A DNA stretch of 64,000 bases, from positions 31,061,173 through 31,125,172 of the forward strand of contig OY726560.1 of NCBI GenBank assembly GCA_963383645.1. The letters run 5' to 3'. Below the pieces are notes generated by a model. The model was given only the letters and a program-made list of their open reading frames with translations, had not been told where the DNA came from and searched no databases. This stretch comes from Muscardinus avellanarius. Its lineage: Eukaryota; Chordata; Mammalia; Rodentia; Gliridae. Positions 44,206 through 55,739 of the stretch are shown in pieces (the first letter of the stretch is position 1; every line of letters starts with the position of its first letter). The position numbers and the translations under genes were made by a program.

Positions 44206-45303
44206 AATATTTATAGTCTTTCTTTTCTCAATGTGTATAATATATATGAATTACAAATAACAACAAGTAACATTACTGTGACCGCAAACTTCCAACTGTT
44301 CAGATTTACACATTCATCCTGTGGCTTCTTTTACTAGTCCACAGGGAGATCCCATCCTCTGGGACTTACTTTTCCCCCACCAGGACTTTTTAGCTGGAAG
44401 CTTTGTTGGCTGCAGCAGTCAGTGTTCCCTGAGCCAGCAAGAATGCAAACTGCGATTTTAGCATTCACATTTTACTTAGAACAAAGGGAGGCACCAGGAA
44501 GCCCTGCACACCCTTGCAGATCTCTCTGTTTTCCCACTTAGGGGATAGCCATCCCATCTGACTCTTGGATTCATTTAGACAAGTCTCCAGCCCTTGCACC
44601 CAGAGCTGAAGCCTGCATAGCTCTCTTTTCCTGAATGAGGAATTTTTGACAACTTGACATACCCACTAGGTAAGTTTACCTATGGTGATGAGGGAGGAGT
44701 ATTTGTTTTGCCAGGGGTTTATGTTCTCATCAAAGACTTGTCATAAAAATATTAAGTAAAATGGATTGACTAAATGATGTTTTGTAAAATTTTGTCGATT
44801 TTCCAAAGAAGCTTAATTTTGGAGTTAGAAAGAATCTGGAAAAAATTTAAATTTCAAAGTCATTATTTCAATAGTGAATCTATACCACTTGTTATTCCTA
44901 CAAAAAAATAATGTTATGTGTTTTATAAAAATCATCCCTAATTTGTCATTGGAGTAGAATGAAGCTTTCCTCTTATCAAACCATAAAAACTACATTTTGT
45001 CTTCTTCACTTTGAGTATCTGTGATCTTATTGACAGGGAGAAAACTACTAGCTGTGGTGCCCTGTAGCTATTCCCACCCTTGTCAGAGTAACAGCAGCTG
45101 AGTGATTGAGCTTCACCTAGTGTCTACTCAGTTTATTTCAGATTATATTATTTTATAGCCCCAGCTTGGCCATAGAGTATAACTGAAAATTAATGCTCTT
45201 GATGTAAAATCATTTTTATGAAATTAATTTGAATGGGATATGTTAGTTGTTTTGAGATTGTACAGATTGAATGCTTCTGTAGTATGCACGAGTATGTACA
45301 TGT

Positions 45304-45510
45304 TAGCCAGGTGTGGTGGTACATGCCTATAATTCCAATACTTGGGAGGCTGAGACAGAAGGATTCCAGGTCCGAAGCCAGACTCAGCAAATTAGTGATT
45401 ATCTCAGCAACTTATCAAGACCTTATTTCCAAATAAAAAATAAAATAGGGTTGGGAGTGTAGCCAGAAGGTACACTGGGGGTTCCATCCCCAGTAAAATA
45501 CACACACACA

Positions 45511-45541
<31 letters not shown>
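45304..45541 (+). repeat. B1-ID SINE, transitional, with (CA)n tail
   Basis: 'gccaggtgtggtggtacatgcc' to 'gttccatccccagta', 'tttccaaataaaaa' as in type II; the tail is (CA)n. The ID part is partly deleted. Confidence 0.9.
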
Positions 45542-45634
45542 GGTTTTATTCATGTTCTCCTGATTAGGACCTATTATAATTTAGAATTCAAGTGTCATAT
45601 CTGCCTTAAGTGCGATGCTATATGATTTACTGCT

Positions 45635-45685
45635 TACTTATCTAGTATGTAGATATTTACTACTTATCCAGTATGTAGATATTTA
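45635..45685. repeat. 26-base tandem duplication
   Basis: TACTTATCTAGTATGTAGAT and TACTTATCCAGTATGTAGAT start at 45635 and 45661. Confidence 0.9.
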
Positions 45686-46094
45686 AACCTAGTTATCATA
45701 AATGTAATAATCTTTTTTACAATTTGTTGAACACTCTTGCAGATAAAGCTGTTATTTTTATAGGCTCTAATTCTATTTGACATTAAGAGGGTGCCAGTTA
45801 AACTCTTACCTTAACATGAGGGTAAAGGTTATTGGTCAATGCCCTAAAGCAATTGTCTCTCTAGTGAGGCTTCTAGTGTTTTTGCAGAAATTCAGGAATC
45901 TATGATGAAGTGATGGTGATTATTGTTACCGTCAGAGTTATATCATTTCTAGTAATAGAGAGCTCTCGAAGCTGAACTAGTCTTAATTCCTTAAACCTAC
46001 CTGGCACCCCAAACTTCATCTTATTTGAGATCACATGGGTATAGTAACAAAACAATTAAAAAAAGATTAATGCCTTTTCCATGAGGAGAAACTA

Positions 46095-46193
46095 AGAGCA
46101 ATATATCTCAAACTTAGCTGCATGTTAAAAGCATATAATGGACCCCACACATCAATATTTTTAAAAGTTCCCCCAAGATTTAGCATCAGTATT

Positions 46194-46236
<43 letters not shown>

Positions 46237-46515
46237 GTGGTACTGGGGAAGGAACCCAGGAGCCTTCTACCTCCAGGCTCCAGACTACACTCCCAGACCT
46301 ATTTTATATTTTATTTGGAAACAGGGTCTCACTAAGTTGCTGAGAGCCTCATCTAGTAAGTAGCTGAGGGTAACTTTGAACCTGCGATCCTCCTGTCTCA
46401 GCCTCCCAAGTACCAGGATTCCAAGCGTGCGCCACCACACCTGGCTAGCATCCGTATTTTCAAAAACTCCCCTAAGATTTAGACATGGTTGAGAAGCACT
46501 TCCTGAGAAAGAACT
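46095..46515 (+). mobile_element. hAT/Charlie-type MITE remnant split by a SINE
   Basis: 'tctcaaacttagctgcatg...gaccccacacatcaatatttttaaaagttcccccaagatttagcatcagtatttt' lies left of a SINE (about 46192-46447). The right side has 'tttagacatggttgagaagcactt', the expected element end. TAGCATCAGTATTTT / TAGCATCCGTATTTT is the SINE target duplication. Confidence 0.5.
46192..46447 (-). repeat. B1-ID SINE, transitional, with (TTTA)n
   Basis: Antisense: (TTTA)n, 'gtactggggaaggaacccagg', 'cagacctattttatattttatttggaaacagg' (type II-like linker) with the longer type I middle 'gttgctgagagcctc'. Inserted in a hAT remnant. Confidence 0.92.
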
Positions 46516-46842
46516 GTCCTCTTCCATAATCTTAAAAGACCTTTGGAACCACTCTTCCTCCCCATGCTAGACAGCAATATCAGGTACTAAGTGTTGGGTC
46601 TACGTTTAAGACAGACCAAGGACTGGGACCACCACACCCATCCACCAGTCAATGGAGTTGGAGAGCATAACTAGTACAATTCATAGGATGCCCATCTATT
46701 TAGCTTCGAGATGCAAAGCAAGGGGTTTTTCATCTAAATGCTTCTAAATATTAGAATTCATATTTGCAGTTAGCTCCTGCTTTTTAAAGTAAACAGGCTA
46801 TTTAATTTTACTTTTCCATACCCAAATGTTTGTATCTAACTC

Positions 46843-47031
46843 TGTGTGTGTGTGGTACTGGGGTTCCTGGAAGCCCTTCTACCTCCGGGCTACACTCCCA
46901 GACCTATTTTATACTTTTTATTTGGAAACAGGGTCTCTTAAGCCAGCGAGGCTGGCTCCGAACCAACGGGATCCTCCTGTCTCCGCCTCCCAAGCGTGGG
47001 GATTACAAGCGTGCGCCACCACGCCCGGCAC
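46843..47031 (-). repeat. B1-ID SINE (type II)
   Basis: Antisense: 'gtactggggttcctggaagcc' to 'gtgcgccaccacgcccggc'. Target duplication GTATCTAACT on both sides. Confidence 0.96.
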
Positions 47032-47129
47032 GTATCTAACTATTAAAGGGTCATGTTTGAGTTATTCAGCAAAGTTTTACAGACCAAGATGAGTCTCAGG
47101 ACTTATATCTGGACTTAAAATTACGATTT

Positions 47130-47204
47130 TTTTCGGTACTGGGAATAGAACCCAAGGGCATTTTAGCTCTGAGCTACAACCCATTTTTTTATTCTTTTTT
47201 TAAA

Positions 47205-47235
<31 letters not shown>

Positions 47236-47355
47236 GAAACAGGGTCTGAGTTGCAAAGGGCCTCACTAAGTAGCTGAGGCTGTCCTAGAACCGTGACCCT
47301 TCTGTCTCAGCCTGCCAAATGCTGGGATTACAAGTATGTGCCACCATGCTCAGCA
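47130..47355 (-). repeat. B1-ID SINE (type I)
   Basis: Antisense: 'ggtactgggaatagaacccaagg' to 'gtatgtgccaccatgctcagc', with pyrimidine-rich linker. Confidence 0.92.
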
Positions 47356-47587
47356 GATTATGAATTTTAAATCAGGAATTTCTAATGCTTTTTTCTATTT
47401 CAATTGAATTCTCAATTAGAGTTAGGCGTTTGCTGTTACTACTGAGACCTTAGATCCCAAGCTGTTCAACTATAGTCTATTAAATGCACAATATCCTTAA
47501 AAGTAATTCCATTTGCTCCATCCTAATAAAAGTGATTATCAACTACATGAACACACTTAATAATGCCTGTAACTGTTTTCTAGAGAT

Positions 47588-47822
47588 TGTGTGTGTGTGT
47601 GTGTGTGTGTGGCACTAGCAATTGAAGAGTGAACCCAGGGGCATTCAACCTCTGAGCTACATCCCCAGCTCCCCACACCTTTTTTTCTATATATTTTGAA
47701 ACAGGGTCTTGCTAAATTGCAAAGGGCTTCACTAAGTAGCTGAAGTTGACCATGAACCTATGATCCTCCTATCTCAGCCTCCCAAGTACTGGGATTACAA
47801 GTGTGAAACACCACATCCAGCT
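47588..47822 (-). repeat. B1-ID SINE (type I) with (GT)n
   Basis: Antisense: (GT)n at 47588-47611, 'gtgaacccaggggcattcaacc' to 'caccacatccagct'. AGAGATT flanks both sides. Confidence 0.92.
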
Positions 47823-49250
47823 CCAGAGATTATAATTAAGAATTTATTTTAGATATATGCAGAAGTGGGGAGGAGAAAAAAGTTACTTTTAAAAGTCACT
47901 TTTACTTAATTTCTTCACATTTCATTCATTATTGAAAGTACATAGGTAGTTCAGAGAAAAACATAATCTGATATTAAGGGAAAAGAGGTCTGTATTTTTT
48001 CAATTACATAGTCCATCTTAGCACCCATATTATTAGTTCACTGAGACTTCATGAATGACCTTTTCAAAAAGGCTTACACTAATAACACATTTTGAATTCA
48101 AGTAGGGGAAGAATGTGTTATTCTCATATTTATAATTAAATCCTCATAAAGTATCCACAGTATCTTCAGTGCATATTAACTAACTCACAAGCTTAAACCA
48201 TTTATGTGTTATTCCAAGAATCATATGTTCAACTTAAATAAGTAAATTAGTGATATGAACAAACCCTCCCAAAATTGAAGTAGTGATTTATATTTATATT
48301 TCAGAAAATAATATTTTAGACACATAGAACAAAACTAATTTGAAACTATTTTGGATAAAGCACGATAGCTAACTTATGTAGTTGAAAATTAAATTTCAGT
48401 GGAACTTAAAACCCATTAGAGCAGAACTCTAAGAATAAATCTGAGAAAGGCCACCTGGCATCTTCACTGAGCATTCCTCCAGCCCCCACTGAAAAAGACT
48501 CTTTGAGGATGAGGCTGAGTATACTTCTCAGAGAACACATCTGAGAGAAAGCCCCGAGTGTATATACTCCTTCCATCTCTAATGGTATGTATGAATAATG
48601 AATAAGAAGCTTATGAAATATGCACTCAAACAGCCTTCCCCTCTCTTTAAGAAAACACTATGCCACACCCATACATAATAAGGAAAAAACTGCTAAGATA
48701 AAATTTGTCTTACATTTAATATGACTTTACCATAAAGAATAGTTTCCTGTACATAAATTTAGCTCACTCTATCTAAAAGATTTATTATAGGGGAACAAAA
48801 CCAATACTGCACACATTTCAACTAAGGATTTTCATACTTGCCTACTATGCCATAAATCAGAACAGCAAGTAACTTGATTTAGAAGATTAATAGTTTGAGA
48901 GATGTTTCAGTGAGTCTTCAAAATTGAAGATGTTTCAGTGAGTCTTCAAAATTTATCTCTTAAAAAACAAAGAGAAGAAATTCTATATTACGGTTGTCTT
49001 TGAAACAATGTCTCTCTTCTCTTTGCCTCACCCCCTTCTCTCCCTTCTCCCTTCCCACCCTCCCTCCCTTTCTTTTCTTTAGAAAAAAAGTTTGTATTCT
49101 CAGAATTATATTATATACAGAAGGAAAAGAGAGAAGAAAAGAAAGAAAGGATTCAGGATTATTTGGTAAAAACTTTTATCCTGGCAGAGATGAGGCAAAA
49201 TCCTTTAATTCAAAACTTTATTTTAAAACATATTTATTTATGTATTAGTT
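47823..49250. other. unique DNA
   Basis: A pyrimidine-rich stretch lies near 49,000-49,080, followed by a purine-rich stretch; otherwise only the 28-base duplication at 48,901. Confidence 0.45.
48901..48956. repeat. 28-base tandem duplication
   Basis: GATGTTTCAGTGAGTCTTCA occurs at 48901 and 48929 without change. Confidence 0.93.
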
Positions 49251-49476
49251 AGGTTGTTTGTTTGTTTGTTTGTTTGTTTGTTTGGAGTAGGTAGAACCCA
49301 GGGGTGTTCTACCTCCAAGCTACAACCCTAGCCCTTTTATTCATTATTCTGAAACAGGATCTCACTAAGTTGAGGAGGGCCTCACTAAATAGCTGAGGCT
49401 GGCCACAAACCTGTGATCCACCTGTCTCAGCTTCACAAGTACTGAGATTACTAGCATGCACCACCATGCCCAGCTA
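49251..49476 (-). repeat. B1-ID SINE (type I) with (GTTT)n
   Basis: Antisense: (GTTT)n at 49251-49283, 'gtagaacccaggggtgttc' to 'catgcaccaccatgcccagct'. Confidence 0.92.
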
Positions 49477-49807
49477 AAACATACTTAAACAGCTATGAAA
49501 GATAAGTTATAGAAGTGAATCACTCTTTATGCCTTCATGTAATAGCACTCACAAGAACAAAAACTAATACTACAGCCTCCTAAAATAATATCATAGGAAA
49601 AACATACTAAGAATAAGGAACATTTAGAAATTGAATAAGCTAATATACAAAAAGATAATTTGCAAAACTGAAATATGGAAGGTAATATTAAAGTTGTATT
49701 TTTCTGGAAATTTCTTTTTGTAAGTATGAAAAGTCTGATATTTCAAATTTTCCTTATTTAGTCTGCTTAGTGTCTAGTTTTGACCTTTTCATAAATATTT
49801 TGAAAGC

Positions 49808-49818
49808 ATACATACACA

Positions 49819-49848
<30 letters not shown>
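49808..49848. repeat. (CATA)n microsatellite
   Basis: CATA units, some with CACA. Confidence 0.93.
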
Positions 49849-49849
<1 letters not shown>

Positions 49850-50959
49850 GCTGGTAATATCCAATAATAGAATAATAAAACAAGCTAACTTTTGTAGCAT
49901 GAAAATGAATTTATACATTAGCATTCTGTTCATAATTCTGCTATCCTCACTAGCTTCTTTGTTACACCTAAGCTTGAATTTTATTTATAATAAAAATAAA
50001 TGTGACTGTGATGATGAGTATCCATCAGTTATTGAAGGATCAAAGCACCTTGACTGTACATGTACTGATGCATTTCATGGTTTACATATGTAGCTAGGAT
50101 CAAGGTTCAGTCAATATTACTGTACAGAGCAGTTATAATCAAGGAATAGATAAGCCAGCAAATAAATGTCCTTCATACGAAAACTCTAAAATCAATAATG
50201 TATTCCTCTCTGTTGTGAATAATAGCCTCTGGCTGCCTTCCATTTTCCTTGGACAAGAAAGAGAAGAAAAGTGAAGAAAGAAAAGAATCAACCCAAAGCA
50301 CTTCTTAATTGGTCTCAATGAACCCACATTTCCCTTATTTATATTCCAGGTATTAAAACATAATAGTGTTTGCAGAAAACTTGACATGGTATTAAATCAA
50401 GAATGATAGTAAGATATTTTCTTGCTGAAGTCCAGTGCATTAATATATTTTATATTAATACTGAAGAAATATAATCATTTTCATCAGACTTTATAGTTAT
50501 TAATGCCAGAGCCAATAAACATTTTTAGTTTTATAGATTAGTTACTTTTATAGTAATTAAAATAAGCCTGCATTTCTACTACCTGGTAACGTTTTTGCTG
50601 TATTTTTGATACTGCCCCCTTCAAAATCACTTAAATATTTTACATGTGGGTGAATGTCAATCCATTTCTACTTAAAATTTAATATGATAAAACTAAATAT
50701 ACATATTTACTATTTTATAAGATACCCATAATAAAAGTTAAGAGGAATTTCAATTTACAAATTACTGACCTTAAGTTACCAAACCAATCATTTTTTACTG
50801 ACTTTTGAAGAAATGCAAGCTTTAAAATAAAGCATTTACCATTCAGTGTTGCCCTGGCTCATTCTGAATTGCATTCATCTTGTGATCTTCTAAAATATAT
50901 TCATCTTTTCCAGCAATAATATGAAGGAATAGGATGCTATTTTAAATGATACCATGGAA

Positions 50960-50998
<39 letters not shown>
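50960..50998. repeat. (TTA)n microsatellite
   Basis: Pure TTA units. Confidence 0.97.
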
Positions 50999-51410
50999 GC
51001 TTTCCCTTTTCTTATGAGAAAATGATGAAGCAACATGGTCTTTGAAATCACCTCTTAACCCCTATTCTTCTAGCACACATATATACAAACAAAGCTGCTG
51101 GGTTTAGATTTCAAAGAAAGAAGGCAAATCAAACAATAATAATAATAGTAGTAGCAATAATACAGTTAAAATTATTTAAACTATCCATTAAGTTCACTAT
51201 TTAATTTTTTTCCTTTTAGCATCAGGTGATTTTTTTTTAATACCAGATGAAGTTGTTGGCTCATAGAACTCTGATGTAATAAAATATTTGGATCTTTAAG
51301 CACCAGAACACACATGGTTCAGTAAGATGTGAGAACTGAGGGACAACAGAGCCCACTTGCCATTTACTTTTGCTTGCAGCCCTAAGCTGGAAAATGCCTG
51401 TCCTATTATA

Positions 51411-51413
<3 letters not shown>

Positions 51414-51468
<55 letters not shown>
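51414..51468. repeat. (TC)n microsatellite
   Basis: Pure TC dinucleotides; the minus-strand open frame of RE repeats here is an artefact. Confidence 0.97.
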
Positions 51469-51471
<3 letters not shown>

Positions 51472-51614
51472 CTCAACTTGAATAGTTGAGTCTGTTTAAT
51501 TTAAATAAGAATATGACAAGATTCCAAGATGTTTTGCCAAAAAGTCCATTAGCTCCTTGAATTAAAAGCCTCATCCTGTCAGGCCAGATCTCATTAAGAG
51601 TTGCTCAGAAAGTG

Positions 51615-51621
<7 letters not shown>

Positions 51622-51658
<37 letters not shown>
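51622..51658. repeat. (CA)n microsatellite
   Basis: Pure CA run preceded by a short CTCTCTC tract. Confidence 0.97.
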
Positions 51659-51662
<4 letters not shown>

Positions 51663-51883
51663 GAACTTGGGCCTTGGTATGAACATGATATGAGTTTGAC
51701 ATTTTTACCAGATACGTCCATCTCAACAAGTTCCTTTAGCACTTAAGCTGCGGTTTCCATAATTATCAGATATGGGTCAAAACACCCACCCTGAGCCATT
51801 ATTAAAGATTGAATGAAGGAACTTTCATTTAGCCTCATAGAACGTTTATCAATAAATGGTAGCTATTAATATTATCAGCAATT

Positions 51884-52073
51884 AAGCTAGGCATGGTGGT
51901 GTACAGCTGTAATCCCAGTACTTGGGAAGCTGAGAAAGGAGAAAAGTGGTTCAAGGATAACCTCAGGATAAAGTGAGACTCTTATCAACCTAGCAAGACC
52001 CTGTTTCAAAATAAAAATTAAAAAATAGGGCTGAGGGTACATTTTGGAGGTAGAATGCCTCTGAGTTCAATCC

Positions 52074-52128
<55 letters not shown>
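51884..52128 (+). repeat. B1-ID SINE (type I) with (CA)n tail
   Basis: 'agctaggcatggtggtgtacagc' to 'gttcaatccctagtaa', tail (CA)n. Confidence 0.92.
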
Positions 52129-52131
<3 letters not shown>

Positions 52132-52166
52132 AGGGAGAGAGAGAGAGAGAGAAAAAGAGAGAGAGA
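52079..52166. repeat. compound (CA)n-(GA)n microsatellite
   Basis: CA run (52079-52127) followed by GA units (52136-52166), growing from a SINE tail. Confidence 0.97.
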
Positions 52167-52670
52167 AATTTTATTTTAAAGAGATTTATTCATCCATAGT
52201 ATTTTATGCAGTTGGTTTTAGATACTATTTAAAACATGAATTACCGCATTTTCTTTATGGTACTACTGAACGGTACCAAATTGATGATAGTGACATTATA
52301 GTGCACTTCTTTATTTAGGAAATACAGAACATTATTAAAGCAATTTCAATAAATACCCTTGACATGTATCTGAAGAGGTTCAAGCTGCTACATCTTCTCT
52401 ATTCTATGTTGTATATAATCACTGATTTTTTTGTGCAAGTCAAAGTCTCATTATACAATGCCAATTACAGGGAAAAAATGAAGTGGGGCATTTATCTTTA
52501 AATTTTAAAAAGTCAAACAAAAACAACATAATGAGCTTGAGAAGGTGGAATACAAAAGAATATCATGTAAATATAATCAATTTTCTAATGCCTATAAAGT
52601 TTTAGGAAAAGTAGATGTTTATAATCTTAATGGCATTGTACTATGACATTAGAACTCATACAATATTTAT
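52167..52670. other. unique AT-rich DNA, no feature seen
   Basis: No repeat recognised. Confidence 0.45.
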
Positions 52671-52905
52671 ATTTTATTTATTTATTTATTTATTCATTTT
52701 GCAGTACTGGGGTTTGAACTCAGGGACATTCTACCTCCAAGCTACACTCTCAGTCCTATTTTTTATTCTTTATTTTGAAACAGGATCTCTTTAAGTTACA
52801 GAGGACCTCACTAAGAAGCTGAGGCTGGCTGGGAACCTGTGATCCTCCTGTCTCAGCCTCCCAAGTACAGAAATTACAAGAGTGTACCACCACAAGAGCC
52901 TGGCT
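52671..52905 (-). repeat. B1-ID SINE (type I) with (TTTA)n
   Basis: Antisense: (TTTA)n, 'gtactggggtttgaactcagg' to 'gtgtaccaccacaagagcctggct'. Confidence 0.92.
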
Positions 52906-52949
52906 CTCATACTATATTTTTAAATATACAGTTTTCAGATTTTAATAGA

Positions 52950-53165
52950 GCAGTGGTTCTTAATGGAAGATAAACTTGTCTCCCTGGGGACCTCTGGCAA
53001 TATCTGGAAACATTTTCGACTTGTTACGACCGACCGGCTGGGTTGAGGAGGAGTGGTGGTTGCTATTGGTTGCTAGTGTGGAGAAGCCAACAGGCTGTTA
53101 AGCATTCTATAAGGCAAAGAACAGCCCCTGCAAGGAGAATGAACCAGCTCCGTGTTAATCACACT
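52950..53165 (+). mobile_element. MER5A-like hAT/Charlie DNA transposon remnant
   Basis: Begins CAGTGGTTCTTAATGG and continues with 'cctggggacctctggcaatatctggaaacattttcgacttgtt', 'gtggttgctattggttgctagtgtggagaagcc', 'aagcattctataaggcaaagaacagcccc'. This follows the MER5A non-autonomous element almost end to end. An open frame across it is coincidental. Confidence 0.75.
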
Positions 53166-54378
53166 GGGTCTCAGCAATTCTGGAATAAAGCCATGAACTT
53201 TCAAAGACTATGTTGTGTCAGTGGATATTTTCCGTGCCTGATCCACGTCCACACTGGTAGAGTAGCACTCTCTGCTCAGAAACAGCAGTTGCCTGGCTGT
53301 TCTTCTTTTTATTGTACAGCAGCAATTTTCCAGGCCTTCCATAGTTACTCAGTTTCTAATGGAGATTAAATGAGCTTTGGAAACTTTGCAAGAAAGATGC
53401 CAGCTCTCAGTCAAGAGAACTTGTGGGAAACAAAAGCTGAACAGCAGGTTGCCTCTCTCCCAAAATGGCCTCAGTGGATTCGAAAATGGGAAGTGTGAAC
53501 CAAACTGCTTTGTATTTTAAATAGAAGCACTTGGGAGGCGCTGGTATAATGCCTTCAGGACATGAAATCTTCAACGGGTACATGATCGCTTATTTAGAAA
53601 TGTGATGAAGTGTAAAGAAACTGCACCAGCAGGAGGAATCATTTAAAATTTTAAAAAACTGAAACATAGTTTCATGGATTTATAATCATGCCCATGATTA
53701 TAAATCAGCTAGCGCAGGCAGTAAGACCTTCCTGTCCATCCTAAACCCACTGACTTTTCTTAACTCATGAATAGGCCAAAAGAGAGTTTGACAGTAATTT
53801 ATTTTGCATTAATTTGCAGATTTGGAGGGGGAAATGGAGCTTTTTACCTTTAACCTAGTTTGCCTCCTTTCAAATGAAACATAAATTTCGTGAACCTGCA
53901 AATCAAGTGTGTCTTACTCACTTAATTTTTAAAAATTTAAAACTTTTGATCATGATAAAGAGCTACTCGAAAACTCTCCTACTTGACCCTGCCTCCCCCA
54001 GCTAATTAAAGTTAATGCACAGACCTGTGTTTTTTAATATGGTAATACTAGCCAAGTGCATAGCAAGTACTTGCAATGTGGCTTGTTGCAAGTATAGAAT
54101 ACAAACCCGATGTTAAAGGCTTGGTCTCCCTCAAGCACCCCTCATTTAAATTTTGACACTGGTGACATTTTTGAAATGATAAAATATATTAACTTGCATA
54201 AAATATCACTTAAATAATTTTCCTTTTTTATGTTGCTATTAAAAAACACTTGAAAGTACGTCTGTGACCCATTATATTTCCATTGGACTGCTCTAGCCTA
54301 GACCATTCAAGTTTTCAGTAATCACTTTCACGATCAAGGAGGCATCTAAGTTGATAAGGTGGGGAGAAATGCGTAAGA
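53166..54378. other. unique DNA, possibly conserved non-coding
   Basis: No repeats for over 1.2 kb; contains the 28-base palindrome and even-composition sequence around 53,400-53,900. Function unknown. Confidence 0.35.
53678..53705. other. 28-base near-perfect palindrome
   Basis: Arms ATTTATAATCATG (53678-53690) and CATGATTATAAAT (53693-53705) are exact reverse complements with a 2-base CC loop. Lies in non-repeat DNA. Confidence 0.9.
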
Positions 54379-54466
54379 ATACACACTTTAAAATGCCAGT
54401 CGCTTTATTATGTAGCATCTTTAATACACACTTTACAATGCCAGTCGCTTTATTATGTAGCATCTT
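54379..54466. repeat. 44-base tandem duplication
   Basis: AATACACACTTTAAAATGCC and AATACACACTTTACAATGCC start at 54379 and 54423; the units are otherwise the same through GTAGCATCTTT. Confidence 0.95.
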
Positions 54467-54675
54467 TTTTTAATGGTACTGTGGATTGAACCTGGGCATT
54501 CTACTCTGAGCTATCCTCCTCCATCTATCTATTTATTTATTTTAATTTGAAACAGGGTCTCACCAAGTTGTTGAGGGTCCCTTTAAATTGCCGGGGCTGG
54601 CCTTGAACCTGTGATCTTCCTGTCTCAGCCTCCCAGGTACTGGGATTACAAGCAAATGCCACCATACCGGGCTCT
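54467..54675 (-). repeat. B1-ID SINE (type I)
   Basis: Antisense: 'ggtactgtggattgaacctgg' to 'caaatgccaccataccgggct'. Abuts a 44-base tandem duplication. Confidence 0.9.
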
Positions 54676-55637
54676 TATTTTCTTGATTCGTACCTCAGAA
54701 ATCAAGAGTGTACCTCAGGATCCAAGTTTCTCCTAATAGCCTACTGAAAATATCATCCATGCCTTTTTCTATATTGTAAACATGTTTTAGTTATTGATAA
54801 ACAAGTCTGTATTTACAACCTGCGCACTGTATCACCAGGTGCTTTGGGAGGGTAAAGAAAAAATGCAACATATTTCTTTGACTTCGGGATCATGATCTGC
54901 TTGGGAAGAAAAGACAAATAGATTTTTAGAAGGCAAATGCAATGTAAACACTTATTTCTATGAAACGTATTCTCCAGTTCAGACTTTAAAGTAGGACTGG
55001 AATAACCAAGGGAATTTACAAAGTGATACCAATTTATTTTAAAGACTGCTGAGGTCAGAGGCATGGTTTACACTGTTCTGATGGAGATCAGAAAAAGTAC
55101 GGAGGTTTTTGAGGAGAAGGTCTGCAAGATGAACCCTATGTTCAGATTAGATTTAAATAGCCTGGTGTAGAAATAGGTTGAGGAGAGGATGGGGAGGGAG
55201 GACCATGTCAGGCTATAGACTTTAGCCTATGTTAGAAGGATGTGTCTCTCTAGGACAGTGGACCAAGGACTAGAAAAAAATTAATTTCTGAGAAGAAAAA
55301 CAAACAGGACCCAGTTACTGACTGGAAAGAGGTGGTAAACAGAATGTGTGTGAAATGGTCAACAATAATCCTGGATTTGGAGCACAGATTATAAACAATA
55401 ACAGCTAGTGATTTGGGGGCATTCATTCTGTCGTAAATAGTGCTGTATATGATTTTCCAGATTTTCCCAAGTTTTATGAGGCATTTATTAATGAAAGTAC
55501 TAAGTACTAATTTTTCCTTCATATTACAGACAAGGAACCTGAAATCAATAGAGAAAATGTAAGTTGTTCAGTTAGCTGCGCAGACATTTTAACTAAGGCA
55601 GCCTGGATCTAATGTTATTAATTTATTTCTTATTTTA
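54676..55637. other. unique DNA, no feature seen
   Basis: Short frames on the minus strand only. Confidence 0.45.
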
Positions 55638-55699
55638 TTTTTTTTTTATTTTTTTGTGGTACTGGGGATGGAACCATTCTACCTCTGGGCTACACTCCC

Positions 55700-55739
<40 letters not shown>

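Larger units (their letters stand above)
42409..45303. other. mostly unique AT-rich DNA
   Basis: Contains one SINE (43,728), the (AT)n at 43,408 and the TA/inverted-repeat patch at 44,124. No exon seen. Confidence 0.45.
49477..51883. other. unique DNA with several microsatellites
   Basis: The frame 49770-50093 (+) is open for 107 codons but starts in a CATA repeat; its part after 49,900 (LYISILFIILLSSLASLLHLSLNF...) is hydrophobic and unassigned. Confidence 0.4.

Noticed and set aside
46826..47092. Frames such as those at 46,826-47,092, 32,000-32,356, 13,560-13,860 and 27,177-27,455 that share 'GSWKP..', 'TGSLKPARLASNLRDPPVSASQA' peptides
   Set aside because: These are translations of the B1-ID SINE in the antisense direction, not a protein family.
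51261..51476. Minus-strand frame beginning with an RERERE run
   Set aside because: It is the translation of a (TC)n microsatellite.
53043..53369. 108-residue + strand frame
   Set aside because: Its first part is MER5A transposon sequence and the frame carries no recognisable domain.
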